DNA of 64,000 nucleotides from Periconia sp. R9002 (Eukaryota > Ascomycota > Dothideomycetes > Pleosporales > Periconiaceae): positions 1 through 64,000 of the forward strand of contig JAMAHW010000131.1 of assembly GCA_023627715.1 (NCBI GenBank), given 5' to 3'. The position numbers and the translations under genes are program-made. The notes under the pieces were generated by a model. The model did not search any database, had not been told where the DNA came from, and worked only from the letters and a program-made list of their open reading frames with translations. How positions within the stretch are numbered: the first letter of the stretch is position 1; every line of letters starts with the position of its first letter. Below, piece by piece: positions 21,995 through 34,009 of the stretch.

Positions 21995-22912
21995 TGCGTT
22001 AGGCGCGTGGAATGCCCGTGGATTCACTCTTAGTGTGGTATCAAGATGGCGCTTTCAACCATGCAGTTGATATCGAGGTCTCAGGATGATCAGAGTAGAT
22101 GGAGTGGATGTTTTCTAGTTTGAAGAAGGCAGCAAGCTAAGGAGTGATTGATGGTGGTCCAAGTTGAAGGTCCATGTAAAAACATTCACGCTCGCGTAAC
22201 TAGCGTCGCTAGCCAATCTTGGCGTTCCGGTCACATGGTGAATGCGTTAATCCACAAAGGAGCAAGTAACATCTTCACGAAATGGGAAGTTACTTAGTGG
22301 GAGGAGGATAACTTGAGAACATATAGTCTCTATCTTATTCGTTTTGCAACTCCAATACAGACTAACGGCATCATACGTTGGAAGCTACAAGTTGGGATTA
22401 CCGTCGCACGTGCAAGCTTATTTGTCGCCGAATCGACGTGGGGCTGAGATACATACGGTGCTGTATGACTACTCCATTCTCAATCGTACAAATCTGTCAG
22501 TTCACGCAAATTTTCCAACACATGAATGCTACAAATTTCAGCTATATCATATATTTTTTTCGTAAAATCTCATGCATGACATTTAGTGTGAGATCGATTG
22601 CTTCATGAGAACAACCGTTGCAAGTGAGCCATCATGTTGCAGGGAAAAACCAGAGCCGTTATACAAAAACCATGCCATCAAATGTTTATTAGGATATTCC
22701 TGATTCAAACAACAATGTCAACGAACGTGCAATTTGTAAAGATGAACGGAAAAGGTTTGGGACGCGGTCAAGTATCCAGATAACAATACCAGGATCAATG
22801 TCTCAGATTTGGTATCGAAAACCTCATATCATTTAAACACAATGGTAAACTAATACCCGATTCTCCTGAAATTCATCAAAATCGCCCGAAGGGTATGCAT
22901 ATACATATGAAG
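21995..22912. other. Intergenic region between tandem minus-strand genes
   Basis: 0.9 kb upstream of the 20556-21994 gene and downstream of the small secreted-protein gene. No frame of interest; 22490-22880 is AT-rich. Confidence 0.5.
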
Positions 22913-23561
22913 TCAATTGATCCGTGGGCATTGCGCATCCGCGATAACCAAGTTTCCCCAATTTTTTCTCGTGCCATCTAAAACCTCCTTTGATAAAAGT
23001 TGCAGTGTTAGGCTGTCAGCCTGCCGATTGCCTTGCAGCGCATTGACTTGCTGAATCTCAGTCTGTTGCGCTCCTGCCACAACCTTCAGCCCGGCCTCAC
23101 TCTGGCTTCGTACCTCAGCAGCAAGTAACGAGTTTTGAGTGCGTATTTCAACGCCCATTTTCTGGATGACCATTAGAGCTTGTCGCTCTGTTTCGTATTG
23201 TAATGCAATTTCACTGGAAGATTGATTCGATGCAAGAATTCCCTGGAGGGTACTGATGCTACCGGGTGTGAGCTTGGTTCAGAAACTACGAGCAATATCT
23301 GGATATCATGATTTACCTGATCTGTTCTTGCTCCTGAATAGCAACGTTCACGCGTATTCCCCCAGAAAGTTGGCCAACCTTAAGCGCGGTGGCAGCATTG
23401 CATGTAGTATTTCTGCCAACTTGTTGCCCACTGCCGTTTCCTCCGCTGACGTTGTTGTTTCCCCCACTGGTATTGCTGTTTCTCGTCCGAAATCTTTGTC
23501 TTTCTCCCGTTGGGAGTGCGACTACTGCCGCTGCGAGGAATAAAACTGGAAAAAGTCTCAT
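22913..23561 (-). CDS. Small secreted protein with a coiled helical body
   Basis: A 196-residue protein from exons 23561-23317 and 23258-22913 (58-bp intron, phase 2). Residues 1-16 form a clear signal peptide (MRLFPVLFLAAAVVALP), then an Arg-rich and a Ser/Gly/Asn-rich spacer (about 17-52). The mature body from ~55 is Gln/Glu/Ala-rich with regular hydrophobics (LQGILASNQ; IALQYETERQALMVIQKMG; LLAAEVRSQ), as in a long amphipathic helix or coiled coil. Cysteines are few (one near 54, one near the end), so it is not a typical Cys-rich effector. I recognise no family. Secretion or a cell-wall location is inferred from the signal peptide. The splice is well supported, because exon 2 continues the helical pattern in frame. 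Confidence 0.75.
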
Positions 23562-25281
23562 GGCTGCAGTGCGAATCGAAACCGCGCAAGATCGAATTAA
23601 ATATTAAAACGTTGAAAGAAAGACGCAATAGCTTAAGAAACAAATCGCAATCAGCACAGCTGTATGCTTGAGAAAAGAAAAGAGAAATTGGGGGACGCAG
23701 AACTGCTTTATAACTGATATACAATCCCGCATTGCATGGAGGTTGTTTTTGATCGGACGTTTCCATACCCGCTGCACGAAAGAGATCCCCGTGACGATCA
23801 GGACACTATATGCAAACTAAGTTCGTTCCTTAAGCTTATTTCATGATCGGAGGGAGACTCCGAAGTCTCCTATTTGTATGCGCGGCTCTCAGACGGCCTA
23901 GCGGTTTGAAAACAAGGCTGAAACGGAACACGCTGAGACGTTTTCGAGGCATCAACTAGAGTTGCAGGCAGCTCATAGTCAATCCATCACGACATCAGAT
24001 ATGCTTTTGAGTTTGGTCAATCAGCAATATATATTTATTCTTAGAAATGGGGCGGTGTTGGGCAGGAGCTTGGGCTTTTTTATATCCAAGTGCTGATCAA
24101 GACCAAAGTATCCAGGCCGCCCAACATGGTGATATTAGCGTTCTTTGTTCCTTTGATTTTGTCATGGATTTGAGGACTACGCTTTAAACCTTCGAACTCT
24201 TCAGTCTACTGGATGAAGAGAAATGGCAAGTTTCACAAGCACCTACCAACCACATACAAAGATAATCGGAACATTTAGAAGCTGGACGCAAAAACGATGT
24301 CTTCTGAAACTACATGAATGACTCAATGTGCAGTTGCCCCTCAAGACTCGTAAATATACTTGATATGAAACTCATCTCATTCTGGCCTGAATCTGATCTG
24401 AGCCGCCACGCCACGCCTGCCTATGGCGATCATTTACGCTAGGTTTAACACTTCGTGACATCCTGCCCCCAAAATATTAGTGCAGGGGCGGCTCATGCGT
24501 CAGAATGATACGATGCTACATTGATCTGAAGTATCTAGCGGCAGCTAAAGTTTATCTCCCCTTCGTTCGCAGATGTCGGTGATGGTAGATACAACCTTTG
24601 TATATTCCTCTCACTCTAGGTTTTGAAATCTGGTAAATTGAAATGGCATTACCAACGACTGTATAAATTCAATGGTGCATAGGCCTTGGTGACAGGCACT
24701 TTGCTAAAATTCATGTTGGGAAGGTGTTTTATATCCGGACAAGACTAAGAAAGCCAAAAAATGTATGAATGAAGCCGTCACCTTAAATAACATGAATCCA
24801 TCCTATTAATTGACGCGGCATATGAAACAAAGACTTCGTGTTTATCTTCGCAAATGTTCACTCGCTAGTTCCACGATCACATACAATGCTGTAGCGAGTT
24901 TGTGCACTAGAGCAGTGCGCACGCCGCTGAGTTTTGTGAAATATCTTAGGAGTTGCTTTACGCAGCATGTCAGGCTGAGTTGTACAAAGTAGTCTAAACG
25001 CAGGTACCTCCTGAGCCCAGGGAATCTCTTTTGCGTGTTAAAAGTCCCATGTTAATACCACCAGCGATGGGATTGCTTACTACGATGATTTGGATGTTTA
25101 CATGAAATCGCATTCTGATATTTGATCAGAGTCAGATGTAGCCTGCGGATGCAATGGAAAACATCGCACCACGCAGAGATAATCTCTTCGCCGTTCATTC
25201 TTACAACACGAATGCTTTCAATTTAATTCTTCATTGCCATGCTATTGCCCACAATGATAGTCGATATACGCAGTGTGATCC
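23562..25281. other. 1.7-kb intergenic region
   Basis: Between the secreted-protein gene and the 3' end of the MFS gene. It is AT-rich, without a frame having plausible composition. A short hairpin GGAGACTCC-GAAGTCTCC lies near 23850. Nothing else is seen. Confidence 0.5.
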
Positions 25282-27071
25282 TCATACCGGCTCTCCTCCA
25301 ACTGACCCCGGCGGACCACCTGCCACACCAGCAGGTCCAAAATCCGGCGTTTTCCTCCCACTCCTCTCATCCTCATCGAAAGTAGCGTCCAACATAAACG
25401 GACTCTTCGCTCTAATCTCCCGTCCCTTAATCATCAAAACAACAGGGACAACGCTCAGCGCAGCCCCTATAAACCCTAACAAACTCCCTGCCCAGCCAAA
25501 CCCAAGATTCGCAAAAAGCGAGTACGAGGCAAGTGGCAAGAAAGCGCCGAAGGCGTTACGACCGAGCGATGCAGCGGATAAGGCGGACGCGGCGTATTTC
25601 TCGTATGCGTCGGTGAGATAGTTGACCACGCCCATGTAGATGGAGTAGATCCCAACGCCGACTATACATATTCCAATGGTTGGGACAATCCAATGGACAT
25701 CTGGTCTTGAACTCCATCCGTACATGAAGAGACCGCCTGTGAAAAGGAGGGAACCGGGGATACTCGTGTACAGACGACCTTCTGGGATGGGTTTCCCAGG
25801 TCGCTCCTTATTCTTGGATGCGGTACGGAAGTACAGCCAGTCCTGGATTGGGTTGATGAAAGTGCCAATTGCAGCCCCTGCTGTAATCGCGAGCTGGACA
25901 AGGCCCGTTTGAAATGTGTTAAATCCGTAGTTCGCACTGAAAGTTTGTACGACCGAGGAGAAGAAGAGAAAAAGAATACCCCACGCGAAGCTGATCCAAA
26001 GGGTGAAGAAAGTGACCACTGGTTCAGTCAAGAGCATCTTTGTCGGGCGCATAAAAGATATCTTGAGAAGAGTGACTATGGAGGGTTGGTCAAGCTCGGA
26101 TTCGGCATAGATTTCGCGACCGGTCGCTTTGCGGAGCTTCTTTGCGCGTTTTTGGAGGATGACGTCGCCTCGGGTTTCCTTGAGAATGAGGTAGAATATG
26201 GGTATCAAAGCAGCGTTGTAGATTATCTGGATGTAGAATATCCTGGTTACTGGTCAAAACAGCTTGTTTGAGAGGTTGTAGTTGATAGCATACCAACGCC
26301 AGGGTGAATCCAGACCAATAGCCGGCCTGTTGATCTGTACGATAGAACTACCAACGAATGGGCCAAGAGCAATACCAGCTACACTTGTGAATCCAAACAA
26401 GGACATTGGTAAACTTCGCGCTCTATCTCCTTTCCACACGTCGCTGATAGTTCCACCAACTATGTTGATGGAGACAGACGACGCCCCGCCGCCAAAAAAC
26501 CTGGTTACGACTAATGTTGCAAAGTTGTCGGCAAAGGCTGAACCGAAAAGGAAGAGTTCAAAAACTATGTATGCAATCTTGCAAAAATAAGCACCGTCTT
26601 CGCTGGTATCTTGGAAAATACTCACAAAATATCCCGGCATTCGGCCAGTGTTCTCGGTCAGCGGCACAAAGACAAGGGGAAAGAGCGCCGCCCCCATGTT
26701 CCAACTACATGTTGCCCAATATAGATTCGGGAACGGTTCATTCTGCACATGGAATTGCTCTGCCATTAAGTCGTTCCCGGCTCCGTAAGAACCAGCAGGC
26801 AAGCCAGTAAGAATGGAAATGAAGCACACCGTTATGGTAAGGAGCCATTTGTATCCCGATGACCAATTAAAGCTGTTCAAGATCAGCCATATGTTAAGAA
26901 CAGTGATGTTACCACAATGTACGGATTTGCAGGATCATCTGGACCCTCCCATGATATAATTTCGACCTTCTTGCCATTTTTCATGCGAATATTTTGGCCG
27001 TTTGAGGTCCCAGGGTCACCGGTTCTAGCTGCTGTTCGCTCCGACCCTGAAAGCCGGTGGTCTATATTCAT
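25282..27071 (-). CDS. Major facilitator (DHA1-type) multidrug/polyamine transporter
   Basis: A 546-residue transporter from exons 27071-26923, 26872-26626, 26577-26294 and 26242-25282 (introns 50, 48 and 51 bp). Joining exons 1 and 2 gives the fungal signature WEGPDDPANPFNWSSGYKW just before TM1; exons 3 and 4 join to give SPWRWIFYIQIIYN. About twelve hydrophobic helices follow, with the DVWKGDRARSLPMSLFG loop typical of FLR1/TPO-like proton antiporters in the plasma membrane. The intron at 26578-26625 is 48 bp and free of stops, so the frame survives with or without splicing; removal gives the smoother family-like GYF-IAYIVFE. The first donor (GTACAT) is weak. The tail is Gly/Pro-rich. The substrate (drug, toxin or polyamine) cannot be read from sequence, and no biosynthetic genes are near. 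Confidence 0.9.
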
Positions 27072-27948
27072 TAGAAATCTTGTAAAAAATGATAACCCGT
27101 CGCTACTTTTCACCTTCTACTTTGCCGTCTGATGCATTGGAAGACATTGTGGGGAAAAAAAAGTCCGAGTCGAACCTCGCGAACCGGGAGAGATATCTAT
27201 ATAGCAAACAAGTTGTATGGGGAACGAACAATAAACGGATCATTCTGCGTTTATAGCCCGCCAAAACCAAGAGATCGGCGTTGGAATTTTTGCATCATAG
27301 GCACTACGGTGATACTCAATGCTAAGATTTGTTTGGTGGCACGCCGGGCGAGGTACGCCGAAATGACGTTCGCAACACCAAAAACGCTTGCCTATCTCGA
27401 CACAAGATATTTGTGGAACAACAACACAGCCCATCTTTCATCATGAAGGTTTCTTGGTATTTGTTTATGACTTTGAACATGGGCCTGGTTCGCGGTGAAG
27501 TGTTTTGTGTACAACGAGAAAAGAGTCGAGGGGGCTTATTGGAAGTGGCGTCTCAAAAAACAACAAATATTGACTTTTTCCCCTCTATAAACCGATGAAA
27601 ATTAGCGTTTCCCGAGTGGAGAAAAGCGTTAGAACTGAAATTGATAGATTGCCTGTCGGATGGATAGCTTTGCCCCAGACTTTGGCAGTAGATGGCTGTA
27701 GCTGGATTAACCTTTTGCCGAGAGCCGACCGAGGATCGGTGGCCAGAGCTCTAAGCCTAGAGATGACGCTGTGATAACAAATCAATTGCCACGGCCTTCT
27801 AAAGGTTTCCCTTGCGCGATCATTACACGAGCTTCTTTCTCCATCTCCGGGAACCCTGTGAGTGGAATCCACACACTTTCGCTCAAAACCGGATCCTTTA
27901 CACTCCAGTCGCCTTCCCCGGTACGATTTCCGCCGCGTCTCCTCCGAA
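27072..27948. promoter_or_regulatory. Divergent promoter region, MFS transporter and Lon
   Basis: 877 bp between the MFS start (-) and the Lon start (+). It contains short frames only. A B-box-like element followed by a T-run at 27155-27190 was examined and rejected as a tRNA. No heat-shock element was confidently recognised. Confidence 0.45.
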
Positions 27949-30900
27949 ATGCTTCACGGGCAGAATCTCCCGTGGCGGGCAGCTCTTCGTCAGGCTTCGC
28001 GATCAACATCGCGAGTAGCTGCATCCCGCGCATCCTCCCCGTTCCTCCCAGCACAATGCTCAGCATCTTTTGCCAGGCAACCGAAAAGATACCCGCTCCC
28101 ACCAGCCGCGCTACTGTCATCTCGAACTTTCTCCACATCTATCAGTAGACCAAAAGAACGAAACCCAAAGATTCCTCCTGAAGAAGAGGAGGTAAAAGAA
28201 GAGAGCGAGGAGGATCAAACAAAGCAGCCTAAACCTCAAGATGAAGCGGAAGACCTGGAGGCCAAGACCAAATCGCCAGAGCCTATCCCGAAAACCAAAG
28301 ATGCAAAAGGAAGCTCCGGTGCCGAGGGCGCGTCAGGCTCAGGGGGCGATGGCGGTGGAAAGAAGCGCAAGCAATCGGAGAGATCTCTCGTTAAGCCGTC
28401 GATACCGGAAGTCTATCCCCAGGTCATGGCGATACCCATCGGCAAGCGACCATTGTTCCCAGGCTTTTACAAGGCCATCACAATCAAGGATAGAGAAGTA
28501 GGGCAGGCCATTGCTGACTCGGTCAAGCGTGGTCAGCCGTACATTGGCGCTTTTCTGCTCAAAGATGATGACGCAGACAAGGATGTGATTGACGACCCTA
28601 ATGAGGTGTACGACGTCGGTACTTTCTGTCAGGTTACAAGCACATTCCCCGTTGGATCCGATGACCCATTCTCCATGACTTGCGTACTATATCCACACCG
28701 TAGGGTGAAGTTGACTGGATTGAAGCCTCCTACCGCGGAGACGATACAAGCGCCCTCCACTGAAGGCACCTCCGTGGTCGAGAGCACACTCGGTGAAGAT
28801 GCTGTGAAGGACGTGGAAACCGATCAATCAAAAGGCGACGTGGTCGCGAGCTTTGAGGAGAATAGCGCTGAAGCGCTCAAAGCACCTCAGTACTACGAGG
28901 CTACATCGTTTCTGAAAGATCGCAAGGTCAGCATTGCGAACGTGGAGAATCTTTCCGAGGAGCCATTCGACATGAAGAACAACAAAGTCATTCATGCACT
29001 CGTCAGCGAAATTGTCAACACTTTCAAGTCTGTTGCGGCACTCAACCCGCTCTTCCGCGATCACATTTCGACATTCTCAGTCCAGACTACGATGAATGTT
29101 GGAGAAGACCCTGTTAAACTGGCCGACTTTGCTGCTGCTGTTGCCCAGGCTGATTCGCACGAGTTACAGGAAGCACTTGCAGAAATGAATGTGGAGCAAC
29201 GGTTGAGCAAAGCACTCATTGTTCTTAAAAAGGAGCTCATGAACGCGGAGCTTCAGTCCAAGATCGTCAAAGACGTGGAGAACAAGATTCACAAGAAACA
29301 GCGCGAATATTGGCTCATGGAGCAAATGAAGGGTATCAAGCGAGAGCTCGGCATTGAGTCTGACGGAAAAGACAAACTTATCGAGAAATTCCACGAGAAA
29401 GCAAGCAAACTCGCTATGCCTGATGCCGTAAAAAAGGTTTTCGACGAAGAAATCAGCAAGCTGTCACACCTTGAACCCGCCGCATCTGAGTTCAATGTCA
29501 CACGCAATTACCTTGACTGGCTTACCCAACTCCCCTGGGGCCAAAGGAGTGCCGAGAATTTTGGAATCCAGCATGCACGGGAGGTCCTTGATGAGGATCA
29601 TCATGGCTTGAAGGATGTCAAAGACCGTATCCTGGAGTTTATCGCGGTTGGAAAACTTCGTGGCACCGTGGAGGGTAAGATCCTCTGCTTGGTCGGTCCT
29701 CCCGGTGTTGGTAAAACGTCCATTGGAAAATCAATCGCCCGTGCATTAAGCAGGCAATATTACCGCTTCAGTGTTGGCGGCCTCTCTGACGTTGCCGAAA
29801 TCAAGGGTCACCGAAGAACATATGTAGGAGCTCTGCCTGGTCGTATCATCCAAGCATTGAAAAAGTGCCAAACCGAGAACCCCCTGATCCTCATTGACGA
29901 GGTGGACAAGATTGGCCGTGGTCACAACGGAGATCCTTCCTCAGCACTCTTGGAGTTGCTCGACCCCGAGCAAAACAGCAGCTTCTTAGATCATTACCTG
30001 GATGTACCGGTCGATTTGTCCAAGGTCCTTTTCGTTTGCACAGCCAACATGACGGATACCATTCCTCGCCCGCTCCTTGATCGTATGGAAATGATCGAGC
30101 TGTCTGGCTACGTTGCAGACGAGAAGATTGCTATCGCGGAAAGGTATCTCGCACCGCAAGCCAAGGAAGTCAATGGATTGAAGGATGCGGACGTCATTCT
30201 CGAGAAGGAAGCCATCGTCGAACTCATCAACAAGTACTGCCGTGAATCCGGTGTGCGAAACCTGAAGAAGCAGATCGAAAAAGTGTATCGCAAGTCTGCC
30301 CTGAAGATTGTCACCGACTTGGGCGAAGATGTACTTCCGGAGGCGGAAGCACTCACCGACGAGGGCAAGGCTGCGCAAGAAGCGGCTGAAAAGGACACGA
30401 CCGACGTCAAAGATACCCCCGAGAACATCGAAAATGAGACCACGGAGAAGCCGCGTGTCGCCTTACGGGTCCCAGATAACGTTCACGTTTCCATCAACAA
30501 AGACAATCTCAAAGATTACGTTGGCCCTCCTGTCTTCACTTCCGATAGGTTGTACGAGGTAACACCGCCTGGTGTGGTCATGGGTCTGGCGTGGACGTCA
30601 ATGGGCGGCGCAGCCCTGTACGTCGAATCTGTCTTGGAAAAGGCCCTCTCAGCATCTTCCTCGCCCGGCCTCGAACGCACCGGCTCCTTGAAATCCGTCA
30701 TGAAAGAGTCAACCGTAGTAGCCTACTCATTCGCCAAGGGCCTTCTCGCTCGCGAATTCCCAAAGAACAAATTCTTCGAGCACGCAAGGATACATCTCCA
30801 CTGCCCCGAAGGCGCGACCCCGAAAGACGGGCCTAGCGCAGGTATCACCATGGCAACGAGTCTGCTGGGTCTAGCCCTCGACACGCAGGTCAAGGAAGGC

Positions 30901-31312
30901 GTGGCGATGACGGGCGAACTCACGGTCACGGGTAAAGTGCTCCGGATCGGCGGGTTGAGAGAGAAGACGGTGGCGGCGAGACGGGCGGGGTCGAAAATGA
31001 TCATCTTCCCGCAGGACAACATGTCAGATTGGCTTGAGCTACCAGAGGTAAGTAACGTCCACCCAAACCATCCTTCCTTATCTATAACTACATACTAACA
31101 TTGCTATGCAGAACATCAAAGAAGGCATCGAAGGCCGCCCCGTATCCTGGTACCACGAAGTCTTCGACCTCGTCTTCCCGGACCTCAACAGGGACGCCGC
31201 GTCTAAGCTCTGGGAGAAGGAGCTCAAGCCCAAGAAGGGCGACCAACGTAAGAAGAAGGAGTGGAAGCGCAAAGATGATGAGGAGGAGGAGAGTGGGGAT
31301 GAGGATGATTAG
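27949..31312 (+). CDS. PIM1: Mitochondrial Lon protease (PIM1 type)
   Basis: An ATP-dependent matrix protease of 1,099 residues. Exon 27949-31047 joins exon 31112-31312 in phase 0 over a 64-bp intron with a perfect TACTAAC branch point. The N-terminus (MLHGQNLPWRAAL, then Arg/Ser-rich) is a mitochondrial presequence. An acidic/Lys-rich, probably disordered stretch follows (~75-145), then the Lon N-domain, broken by an acidic insert. The AAA+ module has Walker A GPPGVGKT at 583-590 and Walker B LILIDEVDKIG. A second acidic insert (~800-850) precedes the protease domain, whose dyad is Ser963 (DGPSAG) and Lys1006 (GGLREK). The last 66 residues after the intron end in a Lys-rich then acidic tail (GDEDD). 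Lon degrades damaged matrix proteins and supports mtDNA upkeep. The ATG at 27949 matches fungal Lon N-termini; the frame upstream lacks a nearer ATG. Confidence 0.97.
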
Positions 31313-31348
31313 AACTCTTTCACCAGCAGTCATCGATCGATGTTCACT

Positions 31349-31354
31349 AATAAA
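31349..31354 (+). terminator. Poly(A) signal AATAAA after Lon
   Basis: AATAAA lies 37 bp past the Lon stop codon, followed by AT-rich sequence. Confidence 0.45.
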
Positions 31355-31924
31355 TACATACGAGTGAGTTTTATGGTAGGTATATGGAGACGGAGAATCG
31401 TGTACGATATTTAGTTGCAGATAGAAGAGTGGTGGGGATGGGAGGGTGAGAGGGGGGGGGGGGTGGTGAGTGATGAGAACGAACGCATTTCTGGCGTTTA
31501 TATGTTTTGCATTTTTTTGTTTTGCATATAGCTAATCCTCCTTTTCTTTTCACGAACTACTTCTTGTGCATATGGGCGACGGGGGGTTGGGGGGGAGGAA
31601 TAAAGAAAGATGAGATGCATTACTTTTTTTTTGAGGGAGAGAGGGAGAGAAGCGGGGGCATAGTGTGTGTGTACGTGTGTATAGGTTCTCTCGACTCTGG
31701 TGGGCTGGTGTGTGTGTGTGTGGCTGTCTAGACAGTTGTGTGTCATAACCAACGAGAATACCTCCTCGATCATCCTTCGGCGGGGGAAAGGGGAGGGCAA
31801 ACAAGAAGATAGAAATAGCGATAGTGGTGTTGTAACAATATCATATATACACATATAGGTACAGCTACATACTTATCCGTCTCTTCTAACATTCATTTCC
31901 CTTTCTTCCCCCTCCCCCCTTTTT

Positions 31925-31942
31925 TGTGTGTGTGTGTGTGTG
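31925..31942. repeat. (TG)9 microsatellite
   Basis: Nine TG units follow a T-run in non-coding sequence. Shorter TG runs occur near 31660-31720. Confidence 0.9.
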
Positions 31943-32834
31943 TCTGTCAAGACATTATAAAGATTGATTCGCACAATTGAGTGGATTGTGAGATGTATTT
32001 TGTGCTTGGAGACGGATCGATGGATTGTAAGGGGAAGAAAGATGGCCGTAGTCAAGGGAAGGGGAAAGGGGCAGACAGAGAAGCACCTTTTTGCAAGGTA
32101 GGTAATGATGAATGGTATGTGGAAAAGAAAGTATATATATATATAGTAGACTCTCTAGATGATAATGTGAAATGCAAGCAAGCAATGTACCAACGAATAA
32201 TTCCATATCTCAGTCGCTCTTGATATCAACCGCTATACAGCAAAAAAAAAAACTCTAGATATCGTCCTCGGACCAGAACAGTGACACACAGGCAACTGTT
32301 TAGATAAGTAAGTGTTGATATGTTACATCTATAAATAAGCCTGTGCGTGACGTGGTGGCTGAGGACGTTACTTAGTGATTTTTTCTGTTGCATAGCGTTT
32401 GATACCAAGAGCAACCGAGATACAGAATCATTCATTGGTACATGTCTGTCATGTGAGTGGGAAATGATGTACTTACCTACGTTCCTCTCGCCTAACGCAT
32501 GTGCAATGCGTACAGAGAGAATCCACCCACACGCACAACACCTCTGACAACTCCACAAATCGTCACATCACGCAGCATAAAAGAGGGAATATGGCAATCA
32601 AGCCTCGCCTTCCCTCGCTCGCGCGCACGAACGAGGTCCAGCTCAGCGACACCTGGTAAGGGGGAATAGACCTTTTTTCATTTGACTCCTAATCGTAAAA
32701 TGCATCCATCAATCAGTGTCGAAGGAGCCCGTAACCCAAGCCGTAATGCAGTCATGGCAGATCTGAAGCCGGCCTTTTGATCCACCTTATTCACCGAACT
32801 GAAAAAAGAGAAAAATGCTGCGAAAACAGGCATT

Positions 32835-33491
32835 TTAGTTGCGGCCGGGGCGGTCGTTGAAGCGGCGGGGGCCACGCTCGGCAACCTGCTGTGCGGCGAC
32901 GGGGACGACGTTGACGGGGACGGAGTCGAACTGTGCAACTTGTCAGCATTTTCGACTTTCCAACGCTCACAGTGGAAAAAAAAAACGTACGCCCAAGCTC
33001 TTGAGGAGATCCTTGGTCTCCTGGTCGACGTCCAAAGAACCAGACTCGCTGTTCTGGGTGAAGTCGAGAGCGGAGATCTCGGGGACGTATTGATCCTTGC
33101 GTTCACGCTCCTCTTCCTGGAGCTTGAAGGAGATACCGCGGACAGGGCCACGCTGGATACGCTTCATCCTGCAATAGCTGTCAGTTCTCCCTGTTCCCAA
33201 ATCACACCCGATTCTGCAATATCCCGATCGACGTACAAGTGAGTCGCATATCCGGCAATCTTGTTTCGGAGGCGCTTGGAGGCGATGATGGCGACCTCGT
33301 CGCAGATCCTCTTGTTGGTCTCGAAGTCGAGGGACAGCTTGGGGTAGTACCGCTCAATGATGACCTATGGAGAATGAGCTTTTGTTCGTTGGATGGGCGC
33401 GCAATTCTGCACCGCGCGGATTCTTCCATTCGAAAATGGCGGAACGCACCTTGGCGGACTTCTTGACGGTCTTTGTTCGAACGCGACCCAT
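32835..33491 (-). CDS. RPS17: 40S ribosomal protein S17 (eS17)
   Basis: A 147-residue cytosolic small-subunit protein. Exons are 33491-33450, 33364-33237, 33168-32991 and 32930-32835, with introns of 85, 68 and 60 bp (phases 0, 2, 0). The joined protein begins [14 protein letters not shown] and reads through the highly conserved [31 protein letters not shown] and [12 protein letters not shown] blocks. It ends in the fungal tail FDSVPVNVV...[10 protein letters not shown]. Length and every block fit eS17. The high intron number and a 14-codon first exon are typical for fungal ribosomal protein genes. Because of the splitting, no single frame shows the gene. Confidence 0.97.
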
Positions 33492-34009
33492 TTTGGCGAC
33501 TGGAGAGGATGTGAAGGGAAACTGAGGGGTGGGCTGTCGTTAGTAGGTCGGGCTGTCGAAACTCGAGGTTGGAGGCGTGAGATTTGAAATTGGTGTTCCG
33601 TAAGCGAGTGTGTGCGTGGTTTTTCCGCTCCGAGGTTGGAGCAGGCCGCGCTAAACCCCTCTCAGCATTGGCCAATTAGAGCCATTCACAGTCCACCAGC
33701 AAGAGAAGCCTCCAATATAATATTGCATATTTATGCTGTAATACTATCGTAATCCAAGTCGCTATAACGCTCGACAAGTCGCTAATAAGTTAAAGAAAAC
33801 TATCAAAGAATAAAAGTAGACAGATGGCCAAGTAGTCATGAAACAGAAGGAATGAGGATAAGGAACCACAGATGCCCGCTGCATTCCATACACATATGGA
33901 TATACCCATCGAAAACAATTTGCACGAAGAAATGATATGTTTCAGCTCTCTCCAATAAATTTCCACCTTCTTATACCGCCCGCAGCAGTCTTCATCATCA
34001 GGAAAAACA
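33492..34009. promoter_or_regulatory. RPS17 upstream region and exchanger 3' region
   Basis: 518 bp: promoter of RPS17 next to its start, and 3' flank of the exchanger gene at the other end. A CCAAT pentamer lies near 33670. 33700-33830 is AT-rich. No gene. Confidence 0.45.

Larger units (their letters stand above)
31313..32834. other. Convergent low-complexity intergenic region
   Basis: 1.5 kb between the 3' ends of Lon (+) and RPS17 (-). It holds a G12 run (31452-31463), a (TG)9 microsatellite (31925-31942), GA-rich tracts and an AATAAA. No credible gene is seen. Confidence 0.6.

Noticed and set aside
27155..27190. B-box-like GGTTCGACTC followed by T8 on the minus strand, as at a tRNA 3' end
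   Set aside because: No A box, acceptor or anticodon arm can be folded around it.
27443..27597. 51-codon ORF with a hydrophobic start in the MFS/Lon spacer
   Set aside because: Too short, no cleavage site or motif, and it lies inside a probable promoter region.
32591..32660. ATG frame MAIKPRLPSLARTNEVQL ending at a GTAAGG donor, a possible first exon
   Set aside because: No second exon in a compatible frame with recognisable content follows; it lies in the 3' flank of RPS17.
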